DNA of 64,000 bases from Dimorphilus gyrociliatus. Taxonomy: Eukaryota > Annelida > Polychaeta > Dinophilidae. The notes beneath the pieces are model-generated. The model was not told the DNA's origin. It made no database searches and was given only the letters and a program-made list of their open reading frames with translations. The position numbers and the translations under genes are program-made. Location of the stretch: NCBI GenBank assembly GCA_904063045.1, contig CAJFCJ010000003.1, positions 2,156,504-2,220,503 of the forward strand. The letters are read 5' to 3'. Every line of letters starts with the position of its first letter. Positions within the stretch are counted from its first letter, which is position 1. Below are positions 22,174 through 32,894 of this stretch, piece after piece.

Positions 22174-23560
22174 ATGACTTCCATAATGGTAAATAGTAAC
22201 CCGGAAATAACTCAACAAGCATATGTCCTTCAACCAGTTGGAAAGTATACCACTAGCTATAATCAGGGAACTTTGGCAAGTTTCCCCTTACAGCAAACAA
22301 TCGCCACTGATCTGAGGGCAGAAGCTCTCGGTACTAAAGCTTGGAAAGAAAATGGTGAATATAAAGTTCAAGTACCATTTCAACTTTTTGCCAAGGAAAT
22401 AACTACTCAGGCTCCTAGGCAGCATGTTAAGTGGGAAAGAAATCATTTAAATTCCTCTTTTCATACCACAATGATTGATAATAATTTTAATAATCCGCCC
22501 ATTTATGGCTTAAATACTGTCTATCTTCAAAATACTAATCAAGTTGGAAATAATTATCTTCTTGAAAATGGAATTGAACCAATTATAGAAATGAATATTA
22601 ACCAAAAGCTCAGAGTTGATTATCCTAATAATAATTCAAACTTGAATGAACGAAACGTTCGAACAATGGAAATGATAAATTGGAGCACAAACATACACGA
22701 GAGTATGAATAAGCTAAAAAAGATTGAACTATCTAACAAATTACCTGATAAAAAGTCTACAAAAATTAACATCAAACGAAAATCTAGTATCACTAGTGAT
22801 CATTCCGAATATGACCTGACCGATTATTGGAAATCTTCTCTCCCTAAAACAACTCCTGTTAATCCTTCGGAAGAGGAGAGAAAGCATATTACGATGCTTA
22901 TGGAAGGAGCTCCCTTAGACAGTATACGTCAAACAATAAACGTAGAAAGAGAGGAAGAAGATATAGTTGGTGATGAAAAAAATCGTCCCGTGCCTCTGTT
23001 AAACTTCGATACGGTATCGGAAAAAGTCGACTTGTGCTTACAAAAAGGAACGGCTAAACTCCAGGTTATCAGTAATTTCATTTTAACTTATATGGTTTTT
23101 AAAAAAATGACTTTTTTCGTAACAGGTGAAGGTACGGTGTGAGAGGGTGGTTCCAATAGATGGAAAAAACAATCTCTATAAAAAGTCTTCCATTATCGTA
23201 ACTCGAGAGATAGACATTGATCTAGAAGTTACAGGACGTCGCAGAAACCTACTCGAGAGAATAAAACGAGCGTCTCATACTGATAAGGTCGGACGAGTTA
23301 AATTATCAACAACTGATACATTTAAACTCTATCGCATCTTCATGGGTATGGCTGAAGCTGGAGAAGAATTGAAAAATCAGAAAATAGCTGTAGAAGAAGA
23401 GGTAGATGAGAGAACTAAAAAGCCCAAAGGTTTAGACCACGACATAGACTTAGAATCTGTTTACAGTGAAGATTATGGAAGATATCATAGAAATGACGAC
23501 ACTTTGAGTTTTCAATCTGCCATTAGTTCTTCCAAATATAAAAAAGACATTTTATATTAG
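22174..23560 (+). CDS. Uncharacterised hydrophilic protein
   Basis: Two exons (22174-23064 and 23126-23560) joined by a 61-nt GT-AG intron give 441 residues. I do not recognise the family. The first 330 residues are rich in Asn, Gln and Thr (low complexity, for example NNFNNPP and NNNSNLNE). The C-terminal part is charged, with the basic block TGRRRNLLERIKRAS and an acidic KGLDHDIDLESVYSEDYG. No signal peptide or membrane segment is visible. The basic patch suggests nuclear or cytoskeletal localisation, but this is weak. An in-frame second ATG at 22186 could also be the start. The gene converges on the metallothionein-like gene, 277 bp apart. The clean intron and long frames support a real gene. 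Confidence 0.7.
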
Positions 23561-23837
23561 CAAAAAGTAAATTATAACAAAATATAAATTATTTTCCTAT
23601 CAATGATATTATAGATTTCTTTGCGTTAACAGTAGCTATAATCTGGAAACTGTGTCACTTCACACATTATTCTCATTAGACGGTTTTATTCTCAATACAA
23701 ATTTGAATACATTTTGAAAAAATCATAATTTGAAATCATAAAACAAAGAATCGAAATACAAACATTTCTTTATTTTAGTAGTAAATCAATTTCCTCAATT
23801 TAGAATACTCAAAAACAAAGACATAAACTTTGAAAAC

Positions 23838-26816
23838 TTAACAACAGTCTCCTGTCTCACAGCAAGTCTTGGCTTTGCAGCAACACTTTCCAGAACAACT
23901 GTTACTTGAACAACACGATGCTTCTACTGAGCAACAACATTTATTAGCTGGGCAAGAAGTACATTCACATTTTCCGGATTGACAGCAGTCTCCTGTTTCA
24001 CAGCAAGTCTTGGCTTTGCAGCAACACTTTCCAGAACAACTGTTACTTGAACAACACGATGCTTCTACTGAGCAACAACATTTATTAGCTGGGCAAGAAG
24101 TACATTCACATTTTCCGGATTGACAGCAGTCGCCTGTTTCACAGCAAGTCTTGGCTTTGCAGCAACACTTTCCAGAACAACTGTTACTTGAACAACACGA
24201 TGCTTCTACTGAGCAACAACATTTATTAGCTGGGCAAGAAGTACATTCACATTTTCCGGATTGACAGCAGTCTCCTGTTTCACAGCAAGTCTTGGCTTTG
24301 CAGCAACACTTTCCAGAACAACTGTTACTTGAACAACACGATGCTTCTACTGAGCAACAACATTTATTAGCTGGGCAAGAAGTACATTCACATTTTCCGG
24401 ATTGACAGCAGTCTCCTGTTTCACAGCAAGTCTTGGCTTTGCAGCAACACTTTCCAGAACAACTGTTACTTGAACAACACGATGCTTCTACTGAGCAACA
24501 ACATTTATTAGCTGGGCAAGAAGTACATTCACATTTTCCGGATTGACAGCAGTCGCCTGTTTCACAGCAAGTCTTGGCTTTGCAGCAACACTTTCCAGAA
24601 CAACTGTTACTTGAACAACACGATGCTTCTACTGAGCAACAACATTTATTAGCTGGGCAAGAAGTACATTCACATTTTCCGGATTGACAGCAGTCTCCTG
24701 TTTCACAGCAAGTCTTGGCTTTGCAGCAACACTTTCCAGAACAACTGTTACTTGAACAACACGATGCTTCTACTGAGCAACAACATTTATTAGCTGGGCA
24801 AGAAGTACATTCACATTTTCCGGATTGACAGCAGTCGCCTGTTTCACAGCAAGTCTTGGCTTTGCAGCAACACTTTCCAGAACAACTGTTACTTGAACAA
24901 CACGATGCTTCTACTGAGCAACAACATTTATTAGCTGGGCAAGAAGTACATTCACATTTTCCGGATTGACAGCAGTCTCCTGTTTCACAGCAAGTCTTGG
25001 CTTTGCAGCAACACTTTCCAGAACAACTGTTACTTGAACAACACGATGCTTCTACTGAGCAACAACATTTATTAGCTGGGCAAGAAGTACATTCACATTT
25101 TCCGGATTGACAGCAGTCTCCTGTTTCACAGCAAGTCTTGGCTTTGCAGCAACACTTTCCAGAACAACTGTTACTTGAACAACACGATGCTTCTACTGAG
25201 CAACAACATTTATTAGCTGGGCAAGAAGTACATTCACATTTTCCGGATTGACAGCAGTCGCCTGTTTCACAGCAAGTCTTGGCTTTGCAGCAACACTTTC
25301 CAGAACAACTGTTACTTGAACAACACGATGCTTCTACTGAGCAACAACATTTATTAGCTGGGCAAGAAGTACATTCACATTTTCCGGATTGACAGCAGTC
25401 TCCTGTTTCACAGCAAGTCTTGGCTTTGCAGCAACACTTTCCAGAACAACTGTTACTTGAACAACACGATGCTTCTACTGAGCAACAACATTTATTAGCT
25501 GGGCAAGAAGTACATTCACATTTTCCGGATTGACAGCAGTCTCCTGTTTCACAGCAAGTCTTGGCTTTGCAGCAACACTTTCCAGAACAACTGTTACTTG
25601 AACAACACGATGCTTCTACTGAGCAACAACATTTATTAGCTGGGCAAGAAGTACATTCACATTTTCCGGATTGACAGCAGTCGCCTGTTTCACAGCAAGT
25701 CTTGGCTTTGCAGCAACACTTTCCAGAACAACTGTTACTTGAACAACACGATGCTTCTACTGAGCAACAACATTTATTAGCTGGGCAAGAAGTACATTCA
25801 CATTTTCCGGATTGACAGCAGTCTCCTGTTTCACAGCAAGTCTTGGCTTTGCAGCAACACTTTCCAGAACAACTGTTACTTGAACAACACGATGCTTCTA
25901 CTGAGCAACAACATTTATTAGCTGGGCAAGAAGTACATTCACATTTTCCGGATTGACAGCAGTCTCCTGTTTCACAGCAAGTCTTGGCTTTGCAGCAACA
26001 CTTTCCAGAACAACTGTTACTTGAACAACACGATGCTTCTACTGAGCAACAACATTTATTAGCTGGGCAAGAAGTACATTCACATTTTCCGGATTGACAG
26101 CAGTCGCCTGTTTCACAGCAAGTCTTGGCTTTGCAGCAACACTTTCCAGAACAACTGTTACTTGAACAACACGATGCTTCTACTGAGCAACAACATTTAT
26201 TAGCTGGGCAAGAAGTACATTCACATTTTCCGGATTGACAGCAGTCGCCTGTTTCACAGCAAGTCTTGGCTTTGCAGCAACACTTTCCAGAACAACTGTT
26301 ACTTGAACAACACGATGCTTCTACTGAGCAACAACATTTATTAGCTGGGCAAGAAGTACATTCACATTTTCCGGATTGACAGCAGTCTCCTGTTTCACAG
26401 CAAGTCTTGGCTTTGCAGCAACACTTTCCAGAACAACTGTTACTTGAACAACACGATGCTTCTACTGAGCAACAACATTTATTAGCTGGGCAAGAAGTAC
26501 ATTCACATTTTCCGGATTGACAGCAGTCGCCTGTTTCACAGCAAGTCTTGGCTTTGCAGCAACATTTTCTAGTGTTACTGCTGTTTTTTTTGCAGCATTG
26601 CTTAATTTCACAGGAAAATTTTTGACAGCATGTTTTACCATAGCAGCCACACCTTTGGGAAGGACAAGATGGGCAATCAGACTGTCCTGATTTTTGTTGA
26701 CCAATAGCTGTACAACGGCATTTACTTGAAGAACAATTTTTGCAATTGCAGCTACAAGAATTGTTTTTTCCAGAGCTTTTTTTTTGTTGAAGTTTCGTTG
26801 GTTCTTTTTCGTCCAT
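23838..26816 (-). CDS. Giant metallothionein-like cysteine-rich repeat protein
   Basis: A single open frame of 992 residues. Residues 1-81 are a divergent Cys-rich head (CSCNCKNC, CPSCPSQRCGC, KTCCQKFSC). From residue 82 to the end a 47-residue unit is repeated 19 times plus an 18-residue partial unit. The unit begins KCCCKAKTCCETGDCC and has 16 cysteines in 47 positions (34%), arranged as CC, CCC and CxC with no aromatic residues. This composition is that of metallothioneins, cytosolic thiolate proteins that bind Zn, Cu or Cd; each unit could hold several metal ions. Known multidomain metallothioneins in snails and tunicates have roughly 10-13 units, so this is exceptionally long. There is no signal peptide (start MDEKEPTKLQQKKSSGK). 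A cuticular or structural Cys-rich protein is the main alternative. The DNA units are almost identical, so copy number may depend on assembly. Confidence 0.8.
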   Translation of the reverse strand: MDEKEPTKLQQKKSSGKNNSCSCNCKNCSSSKCRCTAIGQQKSGQSDCPSCPSQRCGCYGKTCCQKFSCEIKQCCKKNSSNTRKCCCKAKTCCETGDCCQSGKCECTSCPANKCCCSVEASCCSSNSCSGKCCCKAKTCCETGDCCQSGKCECTSCPANKCCCSVEASCCSSNSCSGKCCCKAKTCCETGDCCQSGKCECTSCPANKCCCSVEASCCSSNSCSGKCCCKAKTCCETGDCCQSGKCECTSCPANKCCCSVEASCCSSNSCSGKCCCKAKTCCETGDCCQSGKCECTSCPANKCCCSVEASCCSSNSCSGKCCCKAKTCCETGDCCQSGKCECTSCPANKCCCSVEASCCSSNSCSGKCCCKAKTCCETGDCCQSGKCECTSCPANKCCCSVEASCCSSNSCSGKCCCKAKTCCETGDCCQSGKCECTSCPANKCCCSVEASCCSSNSCSGKCCCKAKTCCETGDCCQSGKCECTSCPANKCCCSVEASCCSSNSCSGKCCCKAKTCCETGDCCQSGKCECTSCPANKCCCSVEASCCSSNSCSGKCCCKAKTCCETGDCCQSGKCECTSCPANKCCCSVEASCCSSNSCSGKCCCKAKTCCETGDCCQSGKCECTSCPANKCCCSVEASCCSSNSCSGKCCCKAKTCCETGDCCQSGKCECTSCPANKCCCSVEASCCSSNSCSGKCCCKAKTCCETGDCCQSGKCECTSCPANKCCCSVEASCCSSNSCSGKCCCKAKTCCETGDCCQSGKCECTSCPANKCCCSVEASCCSSNSCSGKCCCKAKTCCETGDCCQSGKCECTSCPANKCCCSVEASCCSSNSCSGKCCCKAKTCCETGDCCQSGKCECTSCPANKCCCSVEASCCSSNSCSGKCCCKAKTCCETGDCCQSGKCECTSCPANKCCCSVEASCCSSNSCSGKCCCKAKTCCETGDCCQSGKCECTSCPANKCCCSVEASCCSSNSCSGKCCCKAKTCCETGDCC
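23841..26573 (-). repeat. 141-bp coding tandem repeat, 19.4 copies
   Basis: The unit is 141 bp (47 codons). Copies are identical by eye except for a silent GGA/GGC Gly site, one GAG/GAA change in the most 3' copy and divergence at the 5' edge. Reading the silent site from 3' to 5' of the gene gives T T G T T G T G T T G T T G T T G G T G (T = tct, G = tcg on the plus strand), mostly a three-unit (423-bp) super-period. This indicates recent expansion in blocks of three by unequal exchange. Confidence 0.95.
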
Positions 26817-26878
26817 AGTTTCTGGAGTAATGATTATGTTTTACTGAAGAGACTGTTCTTTTATTATTTTTTCACGTT

Positions 26879-27205
26879 TTCACATGGCAGCTGTTTTTTG
26901 TTCTTTTTCACACGTCCTGTGAAATTTGCAGTTCTTATCTCGTTTTTTAAAGCTTTTTTATGACTTTAAAATCAGATTTTATCAATGTGAATCATCCCAA
27001 TTTCACATTTTATGAATATTGCAGTCGGCACTTTTCATTAGATAAATTTTGGTGATAGGCAGTGATTAAGTTTCTAAGCATAAATTTTTTTTAAAAGTTT
27101 ATTTGTTGAAATTGTGATAGAGACCTGTAATCACTAATTTATCTGTATTGCCTCTGTAATGTGAAAATCTTTTTTCACAACTATATATGAACACTTTTAT
27201 GTGAA
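26879..27205. promoter_or_regulatory. Cluster of TTCACA/TGTGAA hexamers upstream of the metallothionein-like gene
   Basis: Eight copies in both orientations: 26879, 26907, 26918, 26986, 27002, 27160, 27174 and 27200. The pair at 26907/26918 forms the inverted repeat TTTCACA-n5-TGTGAAA. The cluster begins 63 bp upstream of the start codon. No canonical metal-response element (TGCRCNC) stood out. A regulatory role is inferred. Confidence 0.4.
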
Positions 27206-27451
27206 TAACGATGTTCTCTGTAGCCAATGTTTCATATCCTTAATGCTATAATGCTTTTCTTTGCTTTTGATTAATATTTTAAAAAGATATTTTGTCATTT
27301 TTTTTAAATAACGATTTCTTTTTTTTTGTCAGAAACATAGTAAATACGTTTATTTGTAGAAGTCCAATAGACGCTAAATTTAAAGTATGAAAACAACGAA
27401 ATGGCGAACGCTGTAAAGCGAATCAAGTTTACTTAAATAATCAACATCTAA

Positions 27452-29488
27452 TCATTGACGTTTTAAAAGAGCATTTCTGTTTACTACAGAACGAATAATT
27501 TTCACCATATTTTGAGTAATCTGACTCCGCTCGTCTTCTGTTGCAGCACGTATTGCATATATTTTCAAAACTTTATCCCCATGATTAAAAGATCCAATGC
27601 ATCTGTGATTTCACAGGTGTACTAATTAAATATGTATTGTAAGAATTACCTTAACCACATTCCTCTATAAAATGGTGCATGCTCACTATCCTGTTTTGAA
27701 GAATTAATTAATTAACAAACAATTAATCGTATGTTTCTAGACAATAAATTGAATTATTAATATTTAATAAAAATGTAATTGTTGAAAATGAATATTGTAG
27801 TTATAGACCATATTCACTGATGATGTCAGATATATGTACTCACCAAAATGCCTTCTATACATTTAATAGAATAATGACCATCTTTCAATGAAAAGAGCTT
27901 CTGATTACCATCTTCAACAATAGCTGAATTTAGTTGGCCTTTAAAAGTAAGTTCACGAAATTAGTACAAATTAAATTATTTACTTTATTACCAAAAACTT
28001 CGTATAAAACATGAGGCTTTGTCTTCCGTAAGCTTACTGGAAGATCTCCCAGAACTAAATTGTGAATATTGGTAAGTATAATTCGCATACTTATGTCGGG
28101 TTGAGAAAGTTTCTTGGGTGAACTTGCAGATTTCCTCTAAATATTAATGAAATAAACTCAACGTTAGTTGATTAAAAAGAAATACTTTTTTTATTGGTTT
28201 TTTTTCATCTCGTACTGGATGATTTTCAGCTCTACTTTGGGGATCGTTTTGAGAAAAAATTTCTCTTTTCCCAGCAAAAGAATTAAAGGGAGTGTAAAAC
28301 AGTTGCCCATTTGGGGGCTGTCCAGGAAAACGTAATGCATCTCTCTGAAACAAGATAATTTCTTATCCAGTATTTTAGTTCCGTGTAAATTACCTTCTCA
28401 TCGTTTAGACTTCTTCTGGAGATCTAAATTTTACGATTCCATGAATTAACATAGATATAATCAAATTGTAGAATAATAGTATTTACTTGTCTAGTATAAT
28501 CATTCAAAGGCATTCCGTTCGATGACGAATGGGGAAAATTATTCGAAGGCGTTTGAAGCTGGGAGATTGCGGATATTTATAAGCAATAGGTGTTTTCAAG
28601 TCTTTGACTTACGACATGCATCTTTGTTTGATAAGGTTGATCATATGATACATCAGAATTTGCCGGAGAAACGTAGCCAACCATCTGAAATTTTAAATAG
28701 AAAAGAAAATATCGTAAACAATATATATGTAATAATATACGGGTTGAGAAATATAGTTTGAATTATAGCATCCTTTTCTTTCGTAGTCTTCATGTAGAGT
28801 CTGTTTCGTTTCAATAATGCATTAGATATTCATTAAATATATTCTAGAATAAGACCTGAGATTCCGGAAAATGTGACAGTTGTTTACGCACGACGTAACT
28901 CATCTAGACAAAGAAATTATAATTGCATAAAAAGTTTTATAAAATCTTACTGATGCATTTCTCTTGTCTTTTACGTTATTTGAAACGTGCTTATTTTCAA
29001 ATTTGAGACCATTACGTATATTCTGCTTTGGTTATTACTAAGTTAAATAAACAACTCTGAAGGTCACTAGAACTAACCATATTATTATCTTGATGAGATG
29101 TCTCAACAATCCCTGATGAGGAAAGTTTATTCTGATGAAATTTCGCAAATTGACGACTTTTAGTTTTCGAATTTTCACTGTTTCCGTTAGGTATTTCCAT
29201 TGGAGTTTTTATCATAGCTCCAGTTTGCTCTTTTTGGTTCAAGAGTTTCGTACAGACTAAAAACCTAATATTAATTAAATGCCTTACCATTTTCCTTCTT
29301 ACTAGAATTCTGCAAAACTGGATATCTCTGTGGATTTCTCCTTTGGAATGATAAATTTAGCACTCCTAATTTACCATTGGAACCATTATGAGCCCTTTTG
29401 AGTTCACTATGCCTTATGTAAAGGAAAGTCAATTACAATATCATTAGAAAGTGACGATTAATATACAAAAAATAACATACGATAGCAT
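27452..29488 (-). CDS. SPATA22: SPATA22-like meiotic single-strand DNA-binding cofactor
   Basis: I joined 14 exons, all phase-consistent, into 418 residues: 29488-29481, 29412-29288, 29256-29078, 29022-28951, 28903-28856, 28800-28741, 28684-28613, 28558-28487, 28423-28394, 28344-28186, 28136-27992, 27938-27844, 27690-27650, 27602-27452. The N-terminal two-thirds are disordered and Asn/Ser-rich. The C-terminal ~140 residues resemble the OB-fold of SPATA22: RIILTNIH, LYEVFGQLNSAI, LFSLKDGHYSIKC, FYRGMWLRCIGSFNHGDKVL, IYAIRAATEDERSQ. SPATA22 pairs with MEIOB and RPA on meiotic recombination intermediates. The first coding exon is only 8 nt. Some acceptors (for example 29022) are weak, so individual exons may be misplaced. 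Identification rests on remembered family pattern; another RPA2-like OB protein is the alternative. Confidence 0.65.
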
Positions 29489-29811
29489 ATCTTTCAAGAA
29501 CAATTTAAATTTGTTCCAGAGAGCAAATTCTTTTTGATTTAAATTTCAACCACCAGATGGTAGCAGTAAAATGGGACATCGTAAAATGAGGCCTTAAATT
29601 GAATATATTTTGTAAAACAACGTGCAAACATCAACTTCGACTTTCTAAGTATAAATATTGAAAATCTTTGCAAGTTATATTATTATTTAATTTGGATATA
29701 GACATATTGTTATTTGGCTTACTGGAACTTTGTTATGAAATATTGTTCTTCAAAAATTACTTAACAAAGGAGCGACAATATCACGATATTTCCTGATTGA
29801 GTTCACAAAGT
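29489..29811. promoter_or_regulatory. Divergent promoter, SPATA22-like / PISD, with CCACCAGATGG
   Basis: This 323-bp gap separates two start codons in opposite orientation. CCACCAGATGG at 29550-29560 is the second-best match in the window to the CTCF-like motif also found before PPIL2. No coding sequence is visible. Confidence 0.45.
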
Positions 29812-30897
29812 ATGATGTTTCGATTAGCACCTTATATTGTAAGGATAGGTAGGGGGAAACTTTCACCAGTTTCTCCTAATTTCCAATCAGCCATGAGGCA
29901 ATTATCTCAATCTCCTAAAGAAGAACGTTTAATTTTTAAATGGTTCAAACCAATGTCTTTTGGTATCCTGGGATGTATTTGTTATCTTCAATTCTTTCAT
30001 GTGGTTGAAAGGGAACAAAAGAAGTATGATATGGATTTACAATTTGAGGGAATTAGCGTTAAATTATATAAATTTTTACCACTATCTACATTATCCCGAG
30101 TCTGGGGTTTTTTAAATAATTTAACTTTGCCCGTCTTTCTTCGTGAGCCTATTTTGAAACTGTACATCAATACATTTTCCTGTAATCTCTCTGAAGCAGC
30201 TATAAGGGATTTGACCTATTATAAGAATCTTGCAGAGTTTTTTAGAAGGAAACTTCGTCCGGAAGTTCGTCCCATTGACAAAACAGCTGATCTTGTGTCA
30301 CCATCAGATGGAAGGATTTTACATTTCGGCTCATGTTCAAATGGTAATTTAGAGCAAGTCAAAGGCGTCAAATTCAGAATATTTGCCTTACTTGGCAAAA
30401 CAGAGTTGGATCAACGTTTAAAGGAGGAAAATGTTGATTTGTACTATTGCACAATATATTTAGCACCAGGAGATTATCACCGTTTTCATGCCCCTGCAGA
30501 CTGGCAGATTACATTTAGGCGACACTTTCCAGGAAAGTTACTGAGTGTAAGTGCTATTATAGCTCGAAAAGTTAGGGGATTATTTACCATTAACGAAAGA
30601 GTAGTCTACACTGGACATTGGAAGCATGGTTTTTTTGGAATGATTCCAATTGGAGCAACAAACGTTGGCAATATAAAAATCTACCACGATAAAGAGTTGC
30701 GAACAAATTTACCAAAACGTTTCTTGATGGATCAGAATCCTGAATCAACAACTTCTGTTGAGTTTAAGAAGGGGGACCACTTCGGTGAATTTAATTTAGG
30801 CTCTTCTATTATTTTGGTTTTTGAAGCTCCCAAAAATTTTAAATTTGCCGTTAATAGGGGTGAAAAAATAAAAATGGGTCAAAAATTGGGACAATAA
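29812..30897 (+). CDS. PISD: Phosphatidylserine decarboxylase proenzyme, mitochondrial
   Basis: A single-exon gene of 361 residues starting at ATG 29812; mammalian PISD is 375-409. The N-terminus is basic and Ser-rich (mitochondrial targeting), followed by a membrane segment SFGILGCICYLQFFHVV, consistent with the inner membrane. Family motifs are SPSDGRILHFGS (catalytic Asp), PGDYHRFHAP (catalytic His) and the self-cleavage site LGSS at residues 329-332, LGST in mammals. Cleavage between Gly330 and Ser331 would release the small alpha chain and convert Ser331 to the pyruvoyl cofactor. The enzyme makes phosphatidylethanolamine from phosphatidylserine. Its stop lies 25 bp from the convergent annexin stop, so the 3' UTRs must overlap. 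No AATAAA is present in the gap. Confidence 0.96.
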   Translation: MMFRLAPYIVRIGRGKLSPVSPNFQSAMRQLSQSPKEERLIFKWFKPMSFGILGCICYLQFFHVVEREQKKYDMDLQFEGISVKLYKFLPLSTLSRVWGFLNNLTLPVFLREPILKLYINTFSCNLSEAAIRDLTYYKNLAEFFRRKLRPEVRPIDKTADLVSPSDGRILHFGSCSNGNLEQVKGVKFRIFALLGKTELDQRLKEENVDLYYCTIYLAPGDYHRFHAPADWQITFRRHFPGKLLSVSAIIARKVRGLFTINERVVYTGHWKHGFFGMIPIGATNVGNIKIYHDKELRTNLPKRFLMDQNPESTTSVEFKKGDHFGEFNLGSSIILVFEAPKNFKFAVNRGEKIKMGQKLGQ

Positions 30898-30922
30898 GCG
30901 TTTGAATGTATTTTCTGCTCTT

Positions 30923-32357
30923 CTAGTTATCACGTACACTGGACGTGGGATCAGTGATACGAACGAGTAACTTTCGGACACAGCCACTAAATTCAGATTT
31001 TATATCCTCAATTAATCGTTTTTCGTATATTTCGTCATATATGTCTTTGATAGAATCGAGATCAGTCTGAAATATTAAAGGAATACATATTAGATGATAA
31101 TATATTTTTTTCTAACCTCTGAGTGCTGAATCAATAGTCTGAAAAAAGACTCATCATCTTCATCCTTCCCACAGAGTGTGCTGTGCAGTCTCTCTGCCCA
31201 ATAAGTTAACGGATCTCTGGCATACGCCACAATTGTCTTGAATGCAGTGCAAATATCTCCCGAAAACTGATTATCCAAAGAACGCTCGATTGTCATTTCG
31301 GCAATGTGTTCGAATTGATTAAAAGTTGCCCGTAATTGACACCACGACTTTGAGACTAAAATATTTATGAAGACTTCTTCATTTTTATCAGAATTTGTCC
31401 CTTCTCCATTCTATTTGTAAAAAACATGAAATTTGAAAATATTTTAATGCTTCAGATATCCCGAGGAAAAAAGATATCTAAAGAATTTTATATGACGGTT
31501 ATTTTTTTACTAAAAGCTGTTTTGTTCAGTCTTTTTCAAAATCAAAAAAATAATTTGCCCTTGTTTAGATTTTAGTTAAGTTCACAAAATAAAACAATTT
31601 GTTATTAAATTAATAGTAAAGAATATCAATATACATCATATAAAGCTTTCGCATCCTCTTCCGCCTCTGCTTCATTCACTTCATTTGACTGGCTTCTTTT
31701 GCCTTCTAATAAGCCAAGCATAAGCTTTTGATTGGGACCACTGGTATCACTTTTTATCATATATTCCAAAGGTGTTTCATGAACTGTAATAAAGTATGTT
31801 TAGATAGAATCCAACGTACAAATTGTTCATAATCTTTGAAAGCAATAAATAAATCACAAGGCTATTATAACTAGAGAATTGAATGCTCACTTTCCGCATA
31901 AGCTGTTTTCAGGTCCTCCATTTCCTCAGCTGTTCGCGCACATATAATTTCAGTTAGCCAAACTTCGTTAGTTCCTATATTTTGCAGAGCTTTTTTTGTG
32001 TATTGAGCATCCCAGAGACGTCTGGGAGTCAAGAGGGACACACATAGATCCTCAAAACTACCCATTAATTCGTCCTTGAGGTCATCAGTAAGATCCTGTA
32101 AATTGTACAAGAATGCAAAACCATGATCTAAATAAAGAAAAACTTACATTATTATATTCTTCAGAATATTTTTTCGATATATCCTGGAGCTGAGAATTTG
32201 AATGTTCAGATAATAATTTAATAAGTCGGTACTCGTCAGTACCCAGACCTCGGAATGCTCTTTTAAAATCTTTGGCCTTCTCCAAAGTATAGCCATCATT
32301 TTCAAATTTTGAATTAGGCTTGATTGATGGCCTAAGTTTTTTGTTTTCTAGATCCAT
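30923..32357 (-). CDS. Annexin, four repeats, partly degenerate calcium sites
   Basis: Five exons (32357-32148, 32095-31891, 31783-31635, 31410-31117, 31066-30923) give 333 residues, the normal annexin core length. Repeat 1 has AFRGLGTDEYRLIKLLSEHS and repeat 2 ALQNIGTNEVWLTEIICART. Repeat 3 has the weaker GEGTNSDKNEEVFINILVS, and repeat 4 lacks a GxGTD loop but retains RLLIQHSE. Annexins bind acidic phospholipids through calcium; here only repeat 1 keeps a textbook type II site. The linker between repeats 2 and 3 is acidic and extended (EVNEAEAEEDAKALYD, as in canonical annexins). I cannot assign a subfamily. The C-terminus is DPTSSVRDN, without a second domain. It is tail-to-tail with PISD. 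Confidence 0.9.
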
Positions 32358-32894
32358 TAGAGTTGTTTAAAACAATTGACCGTTGTTCGTTGGTAGCTAA
32401 GGGTGCACCTATCTAATATTGATAAGGAAAACTCCCGTTACCATAAACAACAGGCCGTCGAGAGGTTGTTGAAAACAAATGGATTTTTTGCTATCCTTTT
32501 ATGCTTTGTTAGCTGAAGCCCACTACTTTATTTAAACAGATATTAATTTAATCAATGTAGAGTCTTCATATTTTTCTGTTTATAAAAGTTCATTATATAC
32601 GCCAAAAACATTTATTAGTTGAGGATTAAATTAATTAGTTAATTAATTTCAACAAACAAAATTAACAATATTTATACGAGCACTCTCTGGCTCATAGTAT
32701 ATAAAAGCATCAATTGTATCCTTGCTGTTGACTATTTATTTCTAAATTCAAAGTCGGATCACAAAATTAGTTGAGATTAACGTCACAGAAGTGAAAACGG
32801 ATGACATTGTCCTAGCAAAGACAATAGTATGAGATAAAGACACCTAACTCTCACTTTCTTTTCACGGATTTGATAATTGTCTCTATACAACAAT
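32358..32894. other. Intergenic region between annexin and TMEM39
   Basis: A 537-bp gap between two minus-strand genes. I see no coding, repeat or RNA signal in it. Confidence 0.5.

Noticed and set aside
26462-26704. 80-codon alternate frame within the metallothionein-like gene
   Set aside because: It is a by-product of the Cys-codon repeat read in another frame.
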